In this document: positions 15,387 to 23,392 of the stretch, piece by piece | Position numbering within the stretch: position 1 is the first letter of the stretch | Layout: each line of letters starts with the position of its first letter | Assembly: GCA_000381585.1 (NCBI GenBank) | Contig: KB906738.1 | Location: 62,001-126,000, forward strand | Length of the DNA: 64,000 nucleotides | Direction of reading: 5' to 3' | Source of the DNA: Acidobacteriaceae bacterium KBS 83 | GTDB taxonomy: Bacteria; Acidobacteriota; Terriglobia; Terriglobales; Acidobacteriaceae | The notes under the pieces: generated by a model | Seen by the model: the letters and a program-made list of their open reading frames with translations, nothing else | Database searches by the model: none | Told to the model about the DNA's origin: nothing | Made by a program: the position numbers and the translations under genes

Positions 15387-17681
15387 CTAATGCCGATATT
15401 TCGCCGAAGCCCTGTGTTCTTGGGGTTCAACTTGCTTGCTATTAATGACGGTGAATGGCAGCCAGGCGTCAATTCTAGTGCCTTCCATGGGTCGCGCTTG
15501 AATCTGGAGGCTGCCTCCCAACAGCCGCACGCGTTCCTCCATGCTCCGAATACCAATGCCAGCTTCGCGTGAACGCACTTTGGTGTCAAAACCTCTTCCC
15601 CAATCAGCGATTGAGAGATGAAGGTTCTCGCCTACCACTTCCAGCCGAATCTCGGCCCGGTCGGCCCCGCTGTGCTTCTTTACGTTTCGCAGTCCCTCCT
15701 GAAGAATGCGGAAAAGACAGAGCGACACATCTTTTGAAATGTCAGATGGAACATCGTTGTGTGTAAAGTTGACCCGTATTTCCTGCTGATCCGTAAACTC
15801 CTCACAGAAAGCTCTCAGCCCTGCAACAAGTCCCAGACTCTCAAGCGTGGAAGAATGGAGGCGGTGGGACAATATACGCAGGTCGGCGGCGAGTTCAGCG
15901 GCAATTTCACCAAATTCACGGAGGTGCTGACTTGTCTCTGTATCGAGATGCCCAATGCGATTGGCTAGGGTTTCAAGATCAATGACAAGCACCGCGAGCC
16001 GTTGACTGTAGTCATCATGGATCTCGCGCGCGATCCGCCGGCGTTCTTCCTCCTGGGCCTCGATCAATCGCCCGCTCAAGCTCGTGAGGGCTTCTTCCGC
16101 CTGCTTACGCTCGGTGATGTCCACCGCCATGCCGAGCATACGCACGGCGTCGCTGTGGTCTGTGTAGTAGAACTTCCCCCTGGCAACTATCCAGCGCACG
16201 GTTCCATCGGTTCGCACGACGCGGAATTCTGCTGTGAATGGTCTCTGACTCTGTTTGGCATCTGCAAACGCGCTCCATACCATTCCTTGATCCGCCGGGT
16301 GTACTTGGCGGCGGAAGTCCTCAAAATCACCGGAATAGGTGTCCGATGTTATTCCGAAAATAGTTTGCAGATCTCCGAACCGGCGATCTCGCCCGCGCTT
16401 AAGGTCCCAATCCCACCCTACAGACCCTCCGGCTTCAACAGTCAGGCGAAGGCGGTCGTTGCTAATAGCTAACTCGCTCTCCACCTTTCTTCGTCTCGCT
16501 CGCTGCCACAGCAGCCCGCCAATTAGCAACGCCTCCAATAAGATCAGAGAAACGGCGCCAATGAGGTAGTTCTTGTAAGACTCCCAGACCGTCGGCTGCC
16601 AGTTGAGGACAATACTGCCAGGGGGGATTTCGGTCTTTTCCAGGCCCCAGCGGTTCACCGCACGCCAATCGAACATGAAGGTGTTTACGCCTTTTACCCT
16701 GTTGATGTCCTGCGGCTTTTCACCTCGGAGTATCCTCAGCGCCATTCCTCCAGCTACCTTCCCTTGCTCATTCAGGTTTGAAAGGTAGCCTCCCACTTCT
16801 CCGTGACCTACGTAAACATCGTACAAACTAAAAACCGGCGCATTTGCCGCAGCGGCAACCAGCGGACCTATTTCGTTCGATTTGAACGGGACTCCTTGCG
16901 CATCCCTTGCAACGGAGAGCAGGAGGACGAGAGTGTGGCGTGGCAGGTGCTTCAGATGTTCGAGCAAATCAGGCACAGCCATATCCGTCATATAAGTGAT
17001 TTCGAGGTGGTCAGTGACTCCTTTGATTTGCCGCCTGGCGAGGGCTAGCTGCTGTTTGTCAAAATCGGACACGCCCGCCACCACGACCACGTGCTCTGTG
17101 CCGGGCTGGAGCCGCAATGCTATTTCCAGAGTCTTGGCCGGGGCCATATCACTTTCGACTCCGGTAAAGTCGGGGCCCAATTCGCGGGCACTCGGCACCT
17201 TTCCAACAGGCAAACAGAAAACAATCGGAACGCCGGGAAAGGCGCTTTGGTGCACCTCTTGCATAAATCTGAGCGGGGATAGCCCGACCGTGATAATCAC
17301 ATCCGGTTGGCGATTCTGATATTTCCGAATGTAGAAATTGCGGAACTCCTGCTGAGCGGCTGGATCGGGGAACAATCCGGTATCAAAGTACTCGGAATAG
17401 AACTCAAGGTGATAGGGCGAATTCGATAGCGCAGCTTGGATTCCCTGGCTGATGATGGGGATCGCGGGATACGAGGGGTTTACTTCGTTCAGAATCAGAA
17501 TCCGTCGGATGGGTTTGATTTGCGCGCTAGCAACGCCCTGAATCAGAAGGCAAGACAGAAACAGAACGAAAACGGCGAAGTCGCACGGCTGGACTCCACC
17601 TTGCTCCTGGATGCTCTCTCCGAAAGGACGTTGAATAACTCGACAATTTCGATCTCGCAATCCACGGAAAGCGAATGACAT
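15387..17681 (-). CDS. Hybrid-sensor histidine kinase with ABC substrate-binding-like periplasmic domain, NarL type
   Basis: 764 residues. N-terminal signal/membrane segment (about 35-53), then an extracytoplasmic domain (55-365) of the ABC_sub_bind type: RRILILNEVNPSYPAIP, QPDVIITVGLSPLRFMQEV, PGVPIVFC, and a late GYLSNLNEQGKVAGGMALRI. A second membrane helix (372-393) leads to a PAS domain (405-525, ending in the PAC motif MLGMAVDITERKQAEE). Then comes a HisKA_3 dimerisation helix with phospho-acceptor His at about 555 (RRRIAREIHDD) and a HATPase_c domain ending near 745 (N-box RILQEGLRNVKKH, GIGIRSMEERVRLLGG). The kinase therefore should sense a small ligand outside the membrane. No NarL-type response regulator lies next to it, so it is an orphan here. 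Confidence 0.92.
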   Translation of the reverse strand: MSFAFRGLRDRNCRVIQRPFGESIQEQGGVQPCDFAVFVLFLSCLLIQGVASAQIKPIRRILILNEVNPSYPAIPIISQGIQAALSNSPYHLEFYSEYFDTGLFPDPAAQQEFRNFYIRKYQNRQPDVIITVGLSPLRFMQEVHQSAFPGVPIVFCLPVGKVPSARELGPDFTGVESDMAPAKTLEIALRLQPGTEHVVVVAGVSDFDKQQLALARRQIKGVTDHLEITYMTDMAVPDLLEHLKHLPRHTLVLLLSVARDAQGVPFKSNEIGPLVAAAANAPVFSLYDVYVGHGEVGGYLSNLNEQGKVAGGMALRILRGEKPQDINRVKGVNTFMFDWRAVNRWGLEKTEIPPGSIVLNWQPTVWESYKNYLIGAVSLILLEALLIGGLLWQRARRRKVESELAISNDRLRLTVEAGGSVGWDWDLKRGRDRRFGDLQTIFGITSDTYSGDFEDFRRQVHPADQGMVWSAFADAKQSQRPFTAEFRVVRTDGTVRWIVARGKFYYTDHSDAVRMLGMAVDITERKQAEEALTSLSGRLIEAQEEERRRIAREIHDDYSQRLAVLVIDLETLANRIGHLDTETSQHLREFGEIAAELAADLRILSHRLHSSTLESLGLVAGLRAFCEEFTDQQEIRVNFTHNDVPSDISKDVSLCLFRILQEGLRNVKKHSGADRAEIRLEVVGENLHLSIADWGRGFDTKVRSREAGIGIRSMEERVRLLGGSLQIQARPMEGTRIDAWLPFTVINSKQVEPQEHRASAKYRH

Positions 17682-17927
17682 GCTACGCCTTTGTCCCCCG
17701 GGGAAGATGAGAGCTTGTCGGGAGCAGCCGACAAGAAACTAGAATCGCCACACTGCTGACTGGGAGCTTACCCGAGAGGATTGCCATGGTGCCAGCGGTT
17801 TGAATCCACGCGTGATGCCCTGGCGTGTGGAGGCCCGAGGTCGAGATCGGCGGATGGCAGTGATGATGTGTCGAGCAGTACGCCTTCTCGCGCCAAGTCC
17901 GTCTTCTAAAGATCCGCACGCCTTTTT

Positions 17928-18006
17928 CCGAGAATGGATCGGGAACTTCAGCGAAGATACGGGTGAAGTGACTGAGTGGAATGCGGTCCGGTTAGTTCTC
18001 GATACC
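17928..18006. repeat. Direct repeat flanking the sulfatase gene, left copy
   Basis: About 80 bases aligning with 20083-20161 with one two-base gap; identical blocks include CGAGAATGGA, GTGAAGTGACTGAGTG, ATGCGGTC and TCTCGATACC. In the right copy the last part is the 3' end of a gene coding for GIEK-stop, and in this copy it would read GIEN-stop. Confidence 0.75.
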
Positions 18007-18047
18007 AAAGGCTGCTACTAAAGGCGTTTCTGTTGAACAGAAAGAAA

Positions 18048-18083
18048 AAGGGAGACGCGCGGAATGCGCGTCTCCCTTGAGTT
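18048..18083. terminator. Rho-independent terminator of the sulfatase gene
   Basis: A 13-bp stem AAGGGAGACGCGC / GCGCGTCTCCCTT with a GGAAT loop. On the minus strand it is followed by CTTTTTCTTT, as expected for the gene ending at 18105. On the plus strand the tail is GAGTTTTTG, so it may work both ways. Confidence 0.9.
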
Positions 18084-18104
18084 TTTGATGGTTCGGACGA
18101 TTCG

Positions 18105-20009
18105 TCAGAATTGCCCTCCGTAGCCGAGCAGCTCGCGCAGGCCATTGCCGGTTCGCCATGTGGAATCTGGCTCGTTCTTGATGAGGTCGCGGTAGATGAG
18201 GTGCTCGGCCTCGGATTTGAGCTGCTGGAAGCGCAACGAGTTGGGATTGAATGGACTGCCGGGGAGATGTGCGGCGAGCTCATTGGGAATGTAGTTGTTG
18301 ACGAGCGCCTCGTAGCCCTGTTCGGCACGGGGGTCGTTGGGGTGGCTGATGAGCTCGAGCTGACCGGCCCCTGTGGAGTAGTCATAGAACTCGAGCTGTA
18401 CAGTCCTGGGGTCGATGCGGGTGGTAGCTGGCAACCAGTCGGAATAGACACCGACCTTTGTGTCGCTGGTGCGGAGGGCGACGATGTTGGTTGGGGAGTT
18501 ATTGAAGTCGAAGAAGCCCGGAGCGATCTCGTCGGTGGAGAAGAGAAGGTAAGATCTGCCGGGAGCCCATTGCGACTTGAGCATGGAATACATGTCGAGC
18601 CGGTTGGCGTAGATCTGGTTATTGGGAGACTGCGTTAGCCATGTTGTGTCGCCCTTGTGCCCGAGAGTGACGAACATGTTCAGCAGGTCGACGGAGGAGC
18701 AGAAGCCGGTACGGATGGCATGGGTGTCGTCGGTGAAGCGGCCGCTGGGGTCCATGACGATGAGCGGGATGTGCATGCACTCCTCGTAGACGGTGCCGAT
18801 CTTGCCCTGAACGAAGCCGTGCGCGCCGTTGTATTCCCCGTGGTCGGAGGCAAAGATGATGACCGTGTTCTCGATGATGCTCCGCGGCAGTTGGTGGAAC
18901 TGATCGAGGACAGCACCGATCTGCTGATCGAGGATCTGGGTGATTTGGATATAGCTGTCGAGGCCGCGTTGCCAGTAGTAGAAGGGCGCATATCCGACGC
19001 CGAAGCCAGTATCTCCGTTGCCGTAGGGCCTGACCCTAAAGCCGCGCTGACGTGGGTTAGCGGTGACACCTCCCCAGACGGCCTCTTGAAACTGCTGAAT
19101 GAAGGTATGGGTGGTGGGTTTGCCGGTTGCGGCGTAGCTGCTGGGGTTCTGCCAGTTAGGCGGAAGGACGGGGTTGCGGAAGGAGGGAGGAGATTTGAGC
19201 TGGTTGGTGTCCCAGTCCACGATCGGCGGAGTGGTTGTATAGTCCAGGACCTGATTCAGCTGGGCGTTTGGGTGGCTCTGGTTGTAGTTCGCAAAGAGGT
19301 TGGTGTAGGTGAGGAACTCGGTGCCGGCGGGGAAGAACTCGCGGTCGTGCGGGTTGACGTAGCCGACTGTCAGGCACCATGGGCCATCGGTGGTCTTGAC
19401 GTTCTGCAGGTAGGCGAGGGTCTGGTTGGTGGTGTAGGCGTCGTTGTGGAATTGGGGATCGCTGTTGAAATCGCCGTAGGTGCCCTGGAGGTTGTACCCG
19501 CTGGGATCGGGGGGACTGTTCCAGTCGAATCCGTACGGAGCGGTGTCGCTGGGGCCGCTGGGGACGGAGACGTGCCACTTGCCAAAGTAAGGCGTGGAGT
19601 AGCCGGCTGCCTGAAGCAGCTTGCCGTAGGTAGGGTATGCAGGATTGAGGACCGGTACGTTGGGATTGGTCGTTATGGTGGTCATGAGCCAGCTCTGATG
19701 GGCATAGAGGCCGGTGATGATGGTGCCGCGAGCAGGTGTACAGGCGCATGCTGCGGTGTAGTAGTTGGAGAACTTTACGCCGCGCTTCCAGATGTGTTTG
19801 TAGAGATTCGGCATGAAGCGCCTGAAGTATTGTTCGGGGGTGTGGACGCCGACGGGAAAGACGGAGGGCCAACGCAGCTCATCGACGAGGATGAAGAGGA
19901 TGTTGGGCTGAGGGCCCGATTCGGTTGTGCGTCTAGCGAACCCCAGACGGCTCGCCATACTAGCGCCAGCGGCAACGGCGCTGGATTTCAGGAAGTCTCT
20001 GCGTTTCAT
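18105..20009 (-). CDS. Tat-exported sulfatase (arylsulfatase/choline-sulfatase-like)
   Basis: 634 residues. The N-terminus KRRDFLKSSAVAAGASMAS is a twin-arginine signal. The sulfatase active-site signature C-T-P-A-R lies at residues 90-94, so Cys90 should be matured to formylglycine. Metal ligands are seen in NILFILVDELRWPSV (the first Asp) and in IIFASDHGEYNGAHG (second Asp-His pair). LSE-type motifs such as QSWLMTTI and FGKWHVSVP complete the S1 family pattern. Length is slightly above average. It hydrolyses sulfate esters outside the cytoplasm, probably from sulfated polysaccharides; the exact substrate is unknown. It lies between two copies of an 80-bp repeat and ends at its own terminator, so it looks like a single-gene unit. 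No maturase gene (FGE or anSME) is in the window. Confidence 0.93.
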   Translation of the reverse strand: MKRRDFLKSSAVAAGASMASRLGFARRTTESGPQPNILFILVDELRWPSVFPVGVHTPEQYFRRFMPNLYKHIWKRGVKFSNYYTAACACTPARGTIITGLYAHQSWLMTTITTNPNVPVLNPAYPTYGKLLQAAGYSTPYFGKWHVSVPSGPSDTAPYGFDWNSPPDPSGYNLQGTYGDFNSDPQFHNDAYTTNQTLAYLQNVKTTDGPWCLTVGYVNPHDREFFPAGTEFLTYTNLFANYNQSHPNAQLNQVLDYTTTPPIVDWDTNQLKSPPSFRNPVLPPNWQNPSSYAATGKPTTHTFIQQFQEAVWGGVTANPRQRGFRVRPYGNGDTGFGVGYAPFYYWQRGLDSYIQITQILDQQIGAVLDQFHQLPRSIIENTVIIFASDHGEYNGAHGFVQGKIGTVYEECMHIPLIVMDPSGRFTDDTHAIRTGFCSSVDLLNMFVTLGHKGDTTWLTQSPNNQIYANRLDMYSMLKSQWAPGRSYLLFSTDEIAPGFFDFNNSPTNIVALRTSDTKVGVYSDWLPATTRIDPRTVQLEFYDYSTGAGQLELISHPNDPRAEQGYEALVNNYIPNELAAHLPGSPFNPNSLRFQQLKSEAEHLIYRDLIKNEPDSTWRTGNGLRELLGYGGQF

Positions 20010-20082
20010 GGATCGCTCTCCAATGGATGAAATGCGTTGTTGCTGAGATTGAAATCAGAGAGGCCCCGGACTGACTTCTCTC

Positions 20083-20161
20083 CCGAGAATGGAGCGGGGA
20101 CGGCTGAGCGGAACACACAGTGAAGTGACTGAGTGATGCGGTCTGTCTATTTCTCGATACC
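20083..20161. repeat. Direct repeat flanking the sulfatase gene, right copy
   Basis: Partner of 17928-18006. It overlaps the last five codons of the gene ending at 20147 and covers most of the interval to the sulfatase start. Its minus-strand orientation is the same as that of the left copy. Confidence 0.75.
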
Positions 20162-20707
20162 GATTGCGAGAGACTCGGTGTAGGCGATATCGATGCTGTC
20201 GCCGACCTGGAGTTGATCAAGGTTAGTGATTTTTTTGCTGACCTTGAGAGTCTTCTTATGACCGTTGGCCTCTTCGAGAGTCACCTTATGCTTCTTCAGG
20301 TCGACTGCGAGAACCTTTCCGGATGTCGATGAGGTGTCCACCATGAAAGCCCCGGGCTTTGCGCCCTTGGCAGCAACACTCACGAGCTCACCGCCACTCG
20401 AACTGGGCGCCTGGCCTGTTTTGCCAACAAAGATTGCGAGCTCATCTGTGTAGGTCATCTTCAATTTGTCTCCCACTTTGACTTGATCCAGATTCTGCAC
20501 GCTCTTGTCGACTTTGAAGGTCTTAGACCTCCCATTCTCAAGAAGCAGGGTCGCCTTGCGATGTGCCAGGTCAACTTTCTCCACAGTGGCCGTGGTACTG
20601 ACGACATCGACGGCGTCCATTCCTCCTTCCACGCCCGCCTGGGCAGCCAACATGTATGAAGGGCTGATTGCAAAAGACAGTCCCAGCGCCAGGTGCATGA
20701 GTTTCAT
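20147..20707 (-). CDS. Secreted protein with two copies of a ~55-residue beta domain
   Basis: The ATG at 20707 has AAGGAGGAG about five bases upstream and opens a signal peptide (HLALGLSFAISPSYMLAAQA); the longer frame to 20797 is rejected. The mature protein is an internal duplication. The first unit, VEKVDLAHRKATLLLENG then NLDQVKVGDKLKMTYTDELAI, aligns with VLAVDLKKHKVTLEEANG then NLDQLQVGDSIDIAYTESLAI in the second. Each unit resembles a small OB- or SH3-like barrel found in acidobacterial and proteobacterial exported proteins of unknown role. It precedes the sulfatase on the same strand (137-base gap) and might be cotranscribed with it. Confidence 0.8.
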   Translation of the reverse strand: MKLMHLALGLSFAISPSYMLAAQAGVEGGMDAVDVVSTTATVEKVDLAHRKATLLLENGRSKTFKVDKSVQNLDQVKVGDKLKMTYTDELAIFVGKTGQAPSSSGGELVSVAAKGAKPGAFMVDTSSTSGKVLAVDLKKHKVTLEEANGHKKTLKVSKKITNLDQLQVGDSIDIAYTESLAIGIEK

Positions 20708-21238
20708 CGTTCTCCTCCTTCGGTACGATTCGCCAAAAAAAAAGGTTTTGACTGCGGCTAAGGAGTCGGCCTGTCCTGGAAGGCCGAACACCGCCAAAGT
20801 TCAGGCCCCAATCCAAATCAAAACGAGACCTTGTCCGAAGACGCTTATAAGCTCCTTACAGTGGGCGAGGCAGTCAGAGCAAACTATGATCAGCGTTTTG
20901 ACACATACGCCTTTGCACGGGGAATTCGGGATTACTCTCCGCAAAGGGATGCTTCAGCAACGCAGAAGATAACACCCACCCCGATTTACGGGATACTGGC
21001 AAAACTCACAGAGACGTTTACCGAACAGCGATGAGAAGGATATTCCCACTCTGCGTTCGTCGAGGTGGTTATGTTCGCTGGGTTCAGGTGCTATTCATGA
21101 CCCAGGCGGTGAGCCTTCCGTGGCGCAACAGCGCTCATGAGGTTGATGTTCCAGATCCAGGCATGCCTACAACATTATGTGTATAAGCGACATGCGTTTC
21201 CGTGCCATGTCTGGTTCCGTGGTATAGAACTCTGAACA
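20708..21238. other. Intergenic region, nothing recognised
   Basis: About 530 bases between divergent genes. It contains a run of nine A residues at about 20735-20743 and a locally AT-rich stretch before the GTG at 21239, with no clear -35/-10 pair. A 67-codon frame (20831-21034) was considered and not accepted. No tRNA or other RNA gene was seen. Confidence 0.4.
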
Positions 21239-22252
21239 GTGCTCAATTTCGAGAAAACCCGAACGGAATTCCAGGAGATACTCGCCAAGCCCATTCGCGA
21301 ACTCGGGCTCAAGCTCGAGGGTTCTCCGCTCGAACGATTCGTTCAGCAGCTTTATCGCGAACTGGAAGCCAAAGGCCTCCACAAGTTCCGTCCGCCTTGT
21401 TATCTCACCGATGAATGGGGATGTCCCTCTGGCGAACCCGTCATCGGCATTCCGTTTTATCTGGCCAATTCGGACCTGGCACAGCTTGAGCGCGATATGA
21501 ACGACCTGGAAGACGCTCGCGAGATCATGATGTACATGCGTCATGAGGCCGGACACGCCTTCAATTACGCATACCAGCTATACAAGGCGGCGGAGTGGCG
21601 CGATCTCTTCGGTCCGTTTCGCCGCGCCTATCGCGACAACTATCGTCCCATCCCGTTTTCGCGGAAGTTTGTTCGCCACATGGCCGGGTGGTACGCGCAG
21701 AAGCATCCGGATGAGGATTTCGCCGAAACGTTTGCGGTCTGGCTCACGCCTCGCTCGCAGTGGCGAAAGCGCTACAAAGGTTGGGGTGCGCTGGCCAAGC
21801 TCCAATACGTCGATCGCGTGGCGCGAAGAGTCGGAAATGTCGACCCTATCCGGCGCCGCGGCCGCACCGACATCACCGTCGATGAGATGGAATCGACGGT
21901 CGGCGAATTCTATCGTCTCAGCCTGCCGGAGGAGATTCCGCTGCAGGAACTCGCGCTCGATACCGACCTGGCGGACATCTTCAATATTTCCCGCAAGCGA
22001 AGCAATGGCGTGCGCCCCGCGCATGAGATGTTGCGTGAGCACCGCAAGCTCATTGTCGACAAGGTTGCGTATTGGAGCGGCGTGCAGCGTCCGATCGTGA
22101 AGCGACTGGTGGAAGCTATTTGCAAGCGCGTTGAAGATTTGGGATTGCGCGTGGACGTTCAACGCGAGTCTGATTACCTCACGGAGTTCACGGTGTACAC
22201 AACCGCACTCTCAATGAATTACCTGGTCCGTGGAAAGTTCATTCACCCCTGA
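21239..22252 (+). CDS. Putative zinc metallopeptidase paired with an ATP-grasp ligase
   Basis: 337 residues from a GTG start. The zincin motif HEAGH lies at residues 102-106 in the context MMYMRHEAGHAFNYAY, and a third ligand is likely Glu163 in EDFAETFAVWL, the gluzincin-like spacing. Conserved features include RPPCYLTDEWGCPSGEPVIG near residues 51-70. There is no signal peptide or membrane segment, so it should act in the cytoplasm. The next gene starts 39 bases downstream on the same strand and encodes an ATP-grasp ligase. The pair recurs in families annotated as 'putative zinc-binding metallopeptidase' with a D-Ala-D-Ala ligase-like partner. Its substrate is not known to me; peptide processing is inferred from the motif. 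Confidence 0.82.
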   Translation: MLNFEKTRTEFQEILAKPIRELGLKLEGSPLERFVQQLYRELEAKGLHKFRPPCYLTDEWGCPSGEPVIGIPFYLANSDLAQLERDMNDLEDAREIMMYMRHEAGHAFNYAYQLYKAAEWRDLFGPFRRAYRDNYRPIPFSRKFVRHMAGWYAQKHPDEDFAETFAVWLTPRSQWRKRYKGWGALAKLQYVDRVARRVGNVDPIRRRGRTDITVDEMESTVGEFYRLSLPEEIPLQELALDTDLADIFNISRKRSNGVRPAHEMLREHRKLIVDKVAYWSGVQRPIVKRLVEAICKRVEDLGLRVDVQRESDYLTEFTVYTTALSMNYLVRGKFIHP

Positions 22253-22291
22253 GGCGCGCCGGCAGCGGCCGTCACTCGGATTGGAGTTCGC

Positions 22292-23341
22292 ATGACTGCA
22301 ACAAAGTTGAAGGTTTCCGTGCTGTACGACGTGTGGGAAGAAGAACCCGTTGAAGTGCAGGAAGAAGTTCCTGCACCGCGCAAACGCAAAGGGCAGACGA
22401 AACGCAGGAAGAAGGTGGTAAAGCAGGACCGCGAAGAGATCTTCGAAGCCCTGGAGAAGCTGGGTCATGAGCCGTCGTATTACATCCTCGACGGCCGCCG
22501 ACAATCACTGCTCGGACTGGCCAAGTGTGGCGCCGATCTCGTTTTCAACCTCACGGAATCCTATGCGGGCGATGACACCAAGGAGATGAACGTCACTGCA
22601 TTTCTGGATATGCTGGAGATCCCTTACACCGGCTCGGGGCCGCACGCGAACGTTCTTGCGCAGGACAAATCGATCGCCAAGAAGATGTTCGCCTTTTACG
22701 GGATTCAGTCGCCCTACTTCGCGACGTCCTATCGCGGCGCTCTCGACCACGCACATGACATCTCGTTTCCGCTGATCGTGAAACCCACCTCCGAAGATGG
22801 ATCCATCGGCATCGATGCCGCTGCCGTGGTTACCAATGTGAAGGAGTTGATGGAGCGCGTCCACTATATACAGACCGAATTTGATTCTCCTGCGTTGATC
22901 GAGGAGTACATCGAGGGACGTGAGATCTACGCCGCCATCCTTGGCAGTTACGAAAACGCATATGCGCTTCCGCTTGTAGAGCTTGATCTTTCCAAGCTTC
23001 CGAAGGGCATGCCCAGGATCGCGAGCCAGGATGTGAAATTCGAGAAGAACACGGAAGCCTATAAGCTGACGAAGTCTGCGATCGCCGAAGACCTCGACGA
23101 AGAAACCACCACCAAGCTCAGCGAGATCGCGCTCAAGGCTTATCGCGCCGTCAAGCTTCGCGATTATGGGCGCATCGACATGCGCGTATCGAGCAAGGGC
23201 GAGGTGTATGTCATCGAAGCGAATCCGAACCCATGGCTCTCCAGCGGACAGGAGTTTGCCATGGCCGCGAAGAAATCCGGTCTCTCCTATACCCAAATGA
23301 TCGGGGAGATCGTGGATCTTGCGATGGCTCGGCACGCGTGA
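22292..23341 (+). CDS. ATP-grasp ligase, D-Ala-D-Ala ligase-like
   Basis: 349 residues. An unusual N-terminal part (residues 15-50) has acidic then very basic stretches (EEEPVEVQEEVPAPRKRKGQ, then TKRRKKVVKQD). The ATP-grasp core follows: ADLVFNLTESYAGDD and LEIPYTGSGPHANVLAQDKS (pre-ATP-grasp, as in Ddl), PLIVKPTSEDGSIGID (phosphate-binding loop), ALIEEYIEGREIYAAILGS and VIEANPNPWLSS (metal ligands Glu and Asn). It lacks the complete Ddl substrate signature and is not the housekeeping Ddl. Such enzymes form amide bonds by acyl-phosphate chemistry. Together with the upstream metallopeptidase it suggests a small peptide or peptide-modification pathway; the substrate is unknown. Confidence 0.85.
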   Translation: MTATKLKVSVLYDVWEEEPVEVQEEVPAPRKRKGQTKRRKKVVKQDREEIFEALEKLGHEPSYYILDGRRQSLLGLAKCGADLVFNLTESYAGDDTKEMNVTAFLDMLEIPYTGSGPHANVLAQDKSIAKKMFAFYGIQSPYFATSYRGALDHAHDISFPLIVKPTSEDGSIGIDAAAVVTNVKELMERVHYIQTEFDSPALIEEYIEGREIYAAILGSYENAYALPLVELDLSKLPKGMPRIASQDVKFEKNTEAYKLTKSAIAEDLDEETTTKLSEIALKAYRAVKLRDYGRIDMRVSSKGEVYVIEANPNPWLSSGQEFAMAAKKSGLSYTQMIGEIVDLAMARHA

Positions 23342-23392
23342 AGATTGGCGAATGTGCAGGTGAATTTCAGGATTGCTGATGCTCTACGCTCA

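Larger units (their letters stand above)
17682..18104. other. Intergenic region with repeat and terminator
   Basis: About 420 bases between the start of the kinase and the end of the sulfatase gene, both on the minus strand. It carries the left copy of an 80-bp direct repeat (17928-18006), the sulfatase terminator (18048-18083), and by position the kinase promoter. The segment 17790-17920 is GC-rich but has no believable gene on either strand. Confidence 0.5.

Noticed and set aside
18657-20030. 457-codon open frame on the plus strand inside the sulfatase gene
   Set aside because: It is the antisense of a GC-rich coding region; composition is Val/Gly/Asp-rich with no motif, while the sulfatase strand carries a Tat signal and the active-site signature.
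20831-21034. 67-codon plus-strand frame in the 530-base gap
   Set aside because: It needs a TTG start with no ribosome-binding site and shows no recognisable feature; kept out for lack of evidence.
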